Shown here piece after piece: positions 14,219 through 18,937 of a stretch of 18,937 nt of DNA (position 1 is the first letter of the stretch; each line of letters starts with the position of its first letter). The DNA comes from JACQXX01 sp964639175. GTDB taxonomy: Bacteria; Acidobacteriota; Blastocatellia; Chloracidobacteriales; Chloracidobacteriaceae. The translations under genes were made by a program, and so were the position numbers. The DNA is taken from positions 1 to 18,937 of the forward strand of contig CAZXCE010000085.1 of assembly GCA_964639175.1 (NCBI GenBank). The letters run 5' to 3'. A model generated the notes under the pieces. It searched no databases. It saw nothing but the letters and a program-made list of their open reading frames with translations, and was not told the origin of the DNA.

Positions 14219-15121
14219 ATGGACCAGCCAGCTCCCTTTTTTTCCATTGTCATTCCAACCTATGCTCGCCCGATCAGGCTGGCAAAGTGCCTTAGCGCGT
14301 TAAAGCAACTCCGGTACCCATCTGATCGGGTGGAAATCATCATTGTCAACGATGGTGGAGACGAACCGCTCGATACCATCATTCGAGACCTGGGGCTCAA
14401 TTTCCAGGTGCGATTAATCCATCAAGCCAATCAGGGGCCAGCCAGTGCCCGAAATACTGGTGCTCGACACGCAACCGGCGAGTTTTTAGCATTTGTTGAT
14501 GATGACTGTGAGCCGACTCCAGAATGGCTACAGCACCTGGCCAGGCAGCTTTGTCAAACCCCCAGGGCAATGGTTGGGGGACATACCATCAATCAGTTAT
14601 GCGACAATCCCTATTCAACCGCCAGCCAGTTGTTAATTGATTATCTGTATGAGTACTATAATTTGAAACCTGGGAAAAACCGATTTTTCACATCCAACAA
14701 CCTGGCGCTGGCGGTTCAGGCGTTTCACACACTGGGTGGGTTTGACGCGGACTCGTTTCCCAAACCGGCAGGCGAAGACCGTGATTTGTGCTCCCGATGG
14801 AACGCATTAGCCTATCCGATGATCTATCTTCCGCACGCACACATAACACATTCGCATGAACTTACGTTCAAAACCTTTTGGAAACAGCATTTTACCTATG
14901 GTCGTGGGGCCTATGCGTTTCACCATGCCCGGGCCAGACGAAGCCAGCACCAGTTGGCGGTTGAACCTTTTTCATTTTACTGGGATTTGCTTTTGTATCC
15001 GTTTCGACAATACCCGTTCTTTTTAGCCTGCCACTTTTCTTTGCTGTTTGTAATGTCTCAACTGGCCAACACCAGCGGGTTTTTATGGGAATGGAAATCA
15101 GGACCGAAAAACCGGGACTGA
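14219..15121 (+). CDS. GT2-family glycosyltransferase
   Basis: A GT-A fold inverting glycosyltransferase of 300 residues. FFSIVIPTYARPIRLAKCLSAL opens the nucleotide-binding domain, IIIVNDGGDE holds the first aspartate (D45), ANQGPASARNTGARHATGE is the family's conserved loop, and AFVDDDCEP carries the metal-binding DxD (D94-D96). FFTSNNLALAVQAFHTLGGFD and GEDRDLCSRW (E186-D187) give the acceptor and catalytic base region. The C-terminal part has a basic aromatic-rich segment and one hydrophobic stretch (about 262-285), suggesting attachment to the inner membrane. It lies 60 bases after the GT4 gene on the same strand, so the two probably build the same glycan. No clear Shine-Dalgarno precedes the ATG; no better in-frame start is visible. 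Confidence 0.94.
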   Translation: MDQPAPFFSIVIPTYARPIRLAKCLSALKQLRYPSDRVEIIIVNDGGDEPLDTIIRDLGLNFQVRLIHQANQGPASARNTGARHATGEFLAFVDDDCEPTPEWLQHLARQLCQTPRAMVGGHTINQLCDNPYSTASQLLIDYLYEYYNLKPGKNRFFTSNNLALAVQAFHTLGGFDADSFPKPAGEDRDLCSRWNALAYPMIYLPHAHITHSHELTFKTFWKQHFTYGRGAYAFHHARARRSQHQLAVEPFSFYWDLLLYPFRQYPFFLACHFSLLFVMSQLANTSGFLWEWKSGPKNRD

Positions 15122-15125
15122 AAAC

Positions 15126-15297
15126 CTCAGGCTCAGGGCTGGGGGACTGAAGTACCTGGGGCTCTGGGCAGAAGAAGTTGGGGAGAAGACGTCGGACTCA
15201 GGGCATTGAATCCGTATTCTTCAGCTCCGAGCTTGCGAGCCCTCAGCCCGTTTTCTTCAGCCCGATATTCTCTCAGCCCCAGCTCTTCAGCCAGGTG
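15126..15297. repeat. Probable diverged palindromic element, copy 4
   Basis: GGGCTGGGG/GGGCTGAAG-like words at 15126-15186 face CTTCAGCCC/CCCTCAGCCC-like words at 15230-15292, around a centre (15204-15221) containing TTGAATCCGTATTCTT. In reverse complement that centre resembles the core of copies 1-3. The inverted segment 15247-15263 is identical to 11879-11895. The left and right arms pair only imperfectly. It fills the gap between the GT2 and M48 protease genes, and AGGTG at 15293-15297 serves as the Shine-Dalgarno of the protease. Confidence 0.6.
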
Positions 15298-15302
15298 ATT
15301 TT

Positions 15303-16256
15303 ATGAAACGTCTTACCAAAATTGTTCTGAGTGCGGTGCTTCTGGCGTTCATCTCGGTTTCTGGTTGGGGATACCAATTCCCTGAGCCAGCTCAAGCAGA
15401 ACCAGATTTCCCTGTCTGGCAACCGCCAACGCCACCAGCCAACAACCAAACCCGGCTGTTACCCAAACCAGGTCGAGGTCACAATATCTTTAAAGGTGAT
15501 GCCGAACACTGGCTGGTTGACTACCTTACGCCTGAAGGAACTGAGCTTGAAGATCCCCAGGTTTCCGCCTATCTGAACGAACTGGCGAACTATCTGGCCA
15601 GTTTTTGCCCTGACCCCATCCGGCGATTTCAGATACTGGTACTGACTGACGAATTACCGGACGCATTTTGTCAGGGAGATGGCAAAATCTATATTTCGGT
15701 CGGATTTCTAAAAATGATGGAAAGCGAAGACGAGCTGGCCGGAGTCCTGGCGCATGAGATGGGGCATGACGTGCTGCAACACATTCCGAAAACACTGAGC
15801 CGTCAGTTGTTCTGGATGACCGGGACCACCAAAATCACCTCCCGTGAACAACTGAATTTAGTCCTCACCCGCCTGTCTGAAAAGTATGAAAAGATGCCGG
15901 TGGCGGCATTTATGGAACGGTTGAGCGGCATCAGCCGGATGGATGAACTCAAAGCTGACCAGTGTGCCGTCGCCACCCTCTTTCGAGCCGGGTATAACCC
16001 ACGAGCCCTGATCACGATACTGGCACGGGCGGAACGCTATCAAAAAGAAGCCTATGGAAGGGGCTATGGGAAAGCAAAATTTGTTCAGTTCTGGCTTGGC
16101 AGCCACCCGCCCACAAATATCCGAAAAACGGCATTTCAACTGGAACGGATGTTTATCAAGCTCCCTCCCAAAAACACACGCCATCCCAGTCAGGCATTTG
16201 AAGCCCTGAAAACCCGGCTCAACAACGTTGTGAACTCTGAGGAAGAGGAAAAATGA
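15303..16256 (+). CDS. Exported M48-family zinc metalloprotease
   Basis: A 317-residue gluzincin peptidase with an N-terminal signal peptide (MKRLTKIVLSAVLLAFISVS, ending near residue 23-32). It is expected to act in the periplasm or at the envelope, as BepA/YfgC and LoiP do in outer-membrane quality control. The catalytic motif is H151-E-M-G-H155, the third zinc ligand is E215 in MDELKADQCA, and the WLGSHPPTNIR segment (264-274) is typical of the family. LAGVLAHEMGH and YNPRALITIL also match. A Pro-rich linker follows the signal peptide; no C-terminal TPR repeat is seen, so it is a short form. AGGTG five bases before the ATG supports the start. It closes the plus-strand run after the glycosyltransferases and converges with the kinase gene. 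Confidence 0.94.
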   Translation: MKRLTKIVLSAVLLAFISVSGWGYQFPEPAQAEPDFPVWQPPTPPANNQTRLLPKPGRGHNIFKGDAEHWLVDYLTPEGTELEDPQVSAYLNELANYLASFCPDPIRRFQILVLTDELPDAFCQGDGKIYISVGFLKMMESEDELAGVLAHEMGHDVLQHIPKTLSRQLFWMTGTTKITSREQLNLVLTRLSEKYEKMPVAAFMERLSGISRMDELKADQCAVATLFRAGYNPRALITILARAERYQKEAYGRGYGKAKFVQFWLGSHPPTNIRKTAFQLERMFIKLPPKNTRHPSQAFEALKTRLNNVVNSEEEEK

Positions 16257-16258
16257 CA

Positions 16259-16289
16259 GAGTGACAGGGGTTTTACTATTTTGTCACTC
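16259..16289. terminator. Stem-loop between convergent protease and kinase genes
   Basis: GAGTGACA (16259-16266) and TGTCACTC (16282-16289) form a perfect 8-base-pair stem with a 15-base loop in the 45-base gap between convergent genes. There is no long T-run after the stem on either strand, so it may be a bidirectional but imperfect terminator. The flanking GCTCTTC-GCTCTTC at 16290-16303 shows the 7-base period again. Confidence 0.5.
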
Positions 16290-16301
16290 GCTCTTCGCTC
16301 T

Positions 16302-17801
16302 TCATGACAGGGCGACGAAGAGCAAAATCAATATAAAGACAATCACAATCGCAACCCCAATCCCAATGATCATCATTTGCTGGCGTTTTTCATCACTGCT
16401 CGTGCTATCGGCAGTTTCAGCATAGGATGAACGATAGGCAGGCGTCTGGACAGATTCAGCCCTTGAAACGGGGACATTGGCGCCAGTTCGATTTGGGGAA
16501 ATACTGACATCTTCCGCTTTTTGACGCGGACTGGTGGGGCTTGATGGAACTTTGCGCTGAGCAGCGGTGGTGGTGGTGGACCGATCAGAAACAGGCGCGG
16601 TTGTCGGTTTCGGAGTCGTTTTTGGTGGTGGTTGAGCGGGTTGGGTCAGTTGGGGCAGTGCTGCCGGAGTTGGTTTGATCGAGGCCACAACCGGGCGTGG
16701 TGCCAGTGGGTCAGATGGTGGTTTTCGATCTGACCCGCTAGAACTTTTGGCAGCCGTTTCAATCAACTCCTGTGAAGGGAGCAAATCCAGTGGTTTGGTT
16801 GCCAGCGGTGAAGAGCCTGAAACCTGAACCTGGGTCGCGGCGCCTTTACTTTGATTTTGGTAAGTTCGGACTGCCTGCTCAAGTTCTTCAGCCAGTTGTA
16901 CGGCAGATTGCTGGCGGCGCTCCGGTTCTTTACTGAGTGCCCGAAGAACAACTTTATCAATAATTTCAGGGATTTCCGGATGATCAACCCGCATTGAGCG
17001 CGGCATTTCATTGGCGTGTTTGAGCGCCACCGCCACGGGCGTGTTGGCCGTAAATGGCACCTGCCCGGTGAGCATTTCATACAGCACAACACCAAATGAA
17101 TACACATCCGAACGGGCATCCAGTTCAGCACTCTGGCATTGTTCAGGTGATAAATAATGCGGAGATCCAATAATGACGCCCTGGCGGGTCAGGTTTCCAC
17201 CAGTGTTTGGGGCATCTTTTAATTTGGCGATTCCGAAGTCGAGGACTTTGACCACTTCGCCCTGTCCGGGCCGTTCTTCAACGACAATATTGTCCGGCTT
17301 CACATCGCGATGGATGACGCTGCTGCGGTGGGCGGCATCCAGCGCCGCACATACCTGTTTGGCAATCACCACCGCCCGGTCCAGGCCCAGGCGCTTTTCT
17401 TTTTCGAGAATTTCACGTAACGACTGCCCTTTGAACAATTCCATGACAATGTAAATGACATTGTCGTCGGTAATTCCAAAGTCAGTCACGGTCACCGCGT
17501 TGGGATGTTTGATGCGGGCCGCGGCCTGTGCTTCGCGTTGAAAGCGGGCAACCGCAGTTTTATCAGCAACCAGCGTAGCGTGCAAAACTTTGACGGCTAA
17601 GGGGTTATCCATCATGACGTGGCGAGCTTCATACACGGCTCCCATGCCACCTTCCCCAATTTTGGCTTTGATGCGATATTTGCCGTCCACCACGCGATTG
17701 ATCAACGGATCAACGGCTTGTGCTTCTAATACCTCTCCGTCAAATGGGCAAAAGACCATATGTTCCGGAAAGTTTCGTTTGCACTTATCACACTGCTTCA
17801 T
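16302..17801 (-). CDS. Membrane-anchored Hanks-type Ser/Thr protein kinase with N-terminal zinc ribbon
   Basis: A eukaryotic-type kinase that should phosphorylate Ser/Thr on cytoplasmic partners. From the ATG at 17801 it has 499 residues; an upstream ATG at 17861 is in frame, but MKQCDKCKRNF is the natural zinc-ribbon opening. Order: ribbon with C4, C7, C18 and PFDG where a fourth cysteine might be; glycine loop GEGGMGAVYEA (49-59); K71 in AVKVL; catalytic loop HRDVKPDN (164-171); DFG (188-190); activation end GSPHYLSPE (212-220); DVYSFGVVLYEMLTGQVPF. All catalytic residues are present. After about residue 315 comes a Pro/Ser/Thr-rich linker of about 140 residues, then one C-terminal membrane helix (IGIGVAIVIVFILILLFVAL) that ends the protein. 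It thus has no extracytoplasmic sensor domain. It is preceded by a 404-base gap and converges with the protease gene. Confidence 0.95.
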   Translation of the reverse strand: MKQCDKCKRNFPEHMVFCPFDGEVLEAQAVDPLINRVVDGKYRIKAKIGEGGMGAVYEARHVMMDNPLAVKVLHATLVADKTAVARFQREAQAAARIKHPNAVTVTDFGITDDNVIYIVMELFKGQSLREILEKEKRLGLDRAVVIAKQVCAALDAAHRSSVIHRDVKPDNIVVEERPGQGEVVKVLDFGIAKLKDAPNTGGNLTRQGVIIGSPHYLSPEQCQSAELDARSDVYSFGVVLYEMLTGQVPFTANTPVAVALKHANEMPRSMRVDHPEIPEIIDKVVLRALSKEPERRQQSAVQLAEELEQAVRTYQNQSKGAATQVQVSGSSPLATKPLDLLPSQELIETAAKSSSGSDRKPPSDPLAPRPVVASIKPTPAALPQLTQPAQPPPKTTPKPTTAPVSDRSTTTTAAQRKVPSSPTSPRQKAEDVSISPNRTGANVPVSRAESVQTPAYRSSYAETADSTSSDEKRQQMMIIGIGVAIVIVFILILLFVALS

Positions 17802-18205
17802 TGCAAAATGCCGCCTGCCATGCCACACCTCGACACAGCAATAGACGCCCCCTGCGGCCAAGGGGCGCAGACGAAAATGGAAGTTTCAAGAGAAGAATCG
17901 ACGCCAACTTCGGGAAAACGCTTAGAAACGAGAATGAAAAACGGATTGGTCTGACGAAATGTGGGGCACAAAGGCAAAACAGCCGGGTTTTGATTCGTGC
18001 AATTTGTTGTTTTTGTGAGTTCCCTCAATGCGTGCAGGGTTTTATGGATTGTTGAAGTTGAGGTTATGCGTGATGTTGTTTTAATGACCAGGGCGAGTTT
18101 AGCGAAGCGATATGTCTTTGTCAAAAGGTTTGAAAACTGGCGAGCGTCGCATCTCTCGCCGATTCACACTGCCTTAAACCTAAAAACTGTAAGCTGGTCC
18201 GTTTT
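17802..18205. other. 404-base gap upstream of the kinase, no heptamer repeats
   Basis: No convincing gene is present. Two GC-rich stem-loops are visible: CGCCCC (17846-17851) with GGGGCG (17862-17867), which would lie in the kinase leader, and GGCGAG/CTCGCC at 18139-18160, described separately. Open frames here read as shadows and show no recognisable protein. The promoter of the kinase must be in or before this gap but no -35/-10 pair stands out. Confidence 0.5.
18139..18160 (-). terminator. Possible terminator of the K+/H+-exchange-related gene
   Basis: On the minus strand GGCGAG and CTCGCC pair around a 10-base loop, followed by AGTTTTC. It lies 46 bases past the stop of the gene ending at 18206. 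The stem is short and the T-run weak. Confidence 0.35.
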
Positions 18206-18871
18206 CTAATCTGAATCAAAAACCCGGAGTCGGTGCAGGTAGGTAACTAACCCTTCCAGATGGTGTTCTGATTCAAGAACTTTCGCCTCAGATTCCGTCA
18301 AGCGATCTTCTCGGGTTGGCTGGCGTCTTAACTCTGGAGTCGGACAAAATGCCAGCACCACCTGATTTTCCAGCATCCGCCGGGCCCCGCGCCGCGCCAT
18401 AATGTGGTTATAGAGCCGCAATCCATTCCATCCAACAAACACATTTGGCCCAGGAATGATCGTTGCGGCGGCAGTCACTGGCAAAATGAAGACGTTGAGC
18501 AGCACACCTTTATCGTGCACCAGTACCCGTCGCTGTAAAAACAACCGCCATTTTCGCTCAATAAACCGCTGACTGACATCAGCCGGATAAATCAGTTCGA
18601 TTTTGTCAGCCGCCAGTAATTCTTTCAGAAAAGATTCTGACGGGTGAATATATTTTTTCAGATGCTCTAACATCCGTCTGATCCAGACCCAGAGCGGACG
18701 TTGCGATGTTTGAACAAGTACCATTGATTCCTGGTAGGCAGTTTGAACCCATTTCCAAAAGCGATCTTTTTGATTCAACGGTATGGACTGAACTGAGGCG
18801 TCATTACCAGACTTTGGCTGGGCAAAAAACACCCATTCCCGCCGATGAATATGTAAACAGTAAACACGCAT
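18206..18871 (-). CDS. Protein resembling mitochondrial K+/H+ exchange-related family
   Basis: A 221-residue protein from the ATG at 18871; the open frame allows three more residues, but MRVYCLHIHRREWVFFAQ looks like a family-type start. The central part has FLKELLAADKIELIYPADVS, then RVLVHDKGVLLNVFILPVT, a hydrophobic stretch (about 122-148) ending in PGPNVFVGWNGLRLYNHIMA. By memory this last phrase matches the PGPNvF..wN..RlysH..A pattern of the mitochondrial K+-H+ exchange-related family (Mit_KHE1), which also has bacterial members. The C-terminal 50 residues are charged and helical. If right, it would be membrane-associated and perhaps linked to potassium/proton balance; the biochemical role of the family is itself poorly settled. 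It is read toward the kinase gene across 404 bases, and a heptamer array lies upstream. Confidence 0.7.
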   Translation of the reverse strand: MRVYCLHIHRREWVFFAQPKSGNDASVQSIPLNQKDRFWKWVQTAYQESMVLVQTSQRPLWVWIRRMLEHLKKYIHPSESFLKELLAADKIELIYPADVSQRFIERKWRLFLQRRVLVHDKGVLLNVFILPVTAAATIIPGPNVFVGWNGLRLYNHIMARRGARRMLENQVVLAFCPTPELRRQPTREDRLTESEAKVLESEHHLEGLVTYLHRLRVFDSD

Positions 18872-18885
18872 GAACCACAATCGAA

Positions 18886-18937
18886 TGAAGAATTGAGAAT
18901 GAAGAATGAAGAATTGAGAATGAAGAATGAAGAATTG
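18886..18937. repeat. TGAAGAA/TTGAGAA heptamer array, cut by the window end
   Basis: Seven perfect heptamers in the order A B A A B A A (A=TGAAGAA, B=TTGAGAA), then the first three bases of an eighth at the window edge. It uses the same two units as the outer arms of palindromic element copy 1 and starts 15 bases upstream of the gene at 18871. It probably is the outer left arm of another copy that continues beyond the window. Confidence 0.93.

Noticed and set aside
17798..18124. 108-residue minus-strand open frame upstream of the kinase
   Set aside because: No recognisable domain, no clear ribosome-binding site, and it ends just inside the kinase start. The gap is better read as non-coding.

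Overview
The window is about 18.9 kb of bacterial chromosome with mid-range G+C and fifteen convincing genes. I see no phage, plasmid, insertion-sequence, CRISPR, tRNA or rRNA signature. Taxonomy is an inference. The Ser/Thr kinase fused to an N-terminal zinc ribbon, the TolC/HlyD/ABC set and the abundance of intergenic heptamer repeats together suggest an Acidobacteriota-like Gram-negative, perhaps Blastocatellia, but nothing here proves it.

Layout. (1) 166-5858, minus strand: a four-gene set read arsR-type regulator, ABC transporter (membrane plus ATPase in one chain), HlyD-type periplasmic adaptor, TolC-type outer-membrane channel. Together these make a complete tripartite export machine with its own regulator; the cargo is unknown. 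(2) 6115-6798, plus: an unrecognised protein divergent from the regulator. (3) 6854-9838, minus: purA (adenylosuccinate synthetase), a zinc-ribbon membrane protein and an EamA/DMT transporter. (4) 10186-16256, plus: an alkaline-phosphatase-superfamily protein, an NAD-dependent epimerase/dehydratase, a GT4 glycosyltransferase (4-base overlap with the gene before), a GT2 glycosyltransferase and a secreted M48 metalloprotease. The middle of this run looks like glycan or glycolipid assembly. (5) 16302-17801, minus: a membrane-anchored Ser/Thr kinase. (6) 18206-18871, minus: a protein resembling the mitochondrial K+/H+ exchange-related family.

The most unusual content lies between the genes. Seven of the nine same-direction gaps longer than 50 bases hold short tandem repeats, mostly with a 7-base period. 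The units differ between gaps (GGGATGA, CCCTGAC, GGGTTCC, TGAAGAA/TTGAGAA, YTGGTGC). At three places (5293-5484, 7793-7929, 8451-8529) heptamer arrays face each other as inverted arms around a conserved centre, TATTGRWTCCRARGYAC. A fourth, diverged copy is probable at 15126-15297. This looks like a dispersed family of palindromic elements built from heptamers. Neither of the two divergent promoter regions holds one. The repeats reach into genes: one supplies the stop codon of the regulator, one abuts the hlyD start, and one lies in the possible leader of tolC. Since seven is not a multiple of three, copy-number change could shift reading frames.
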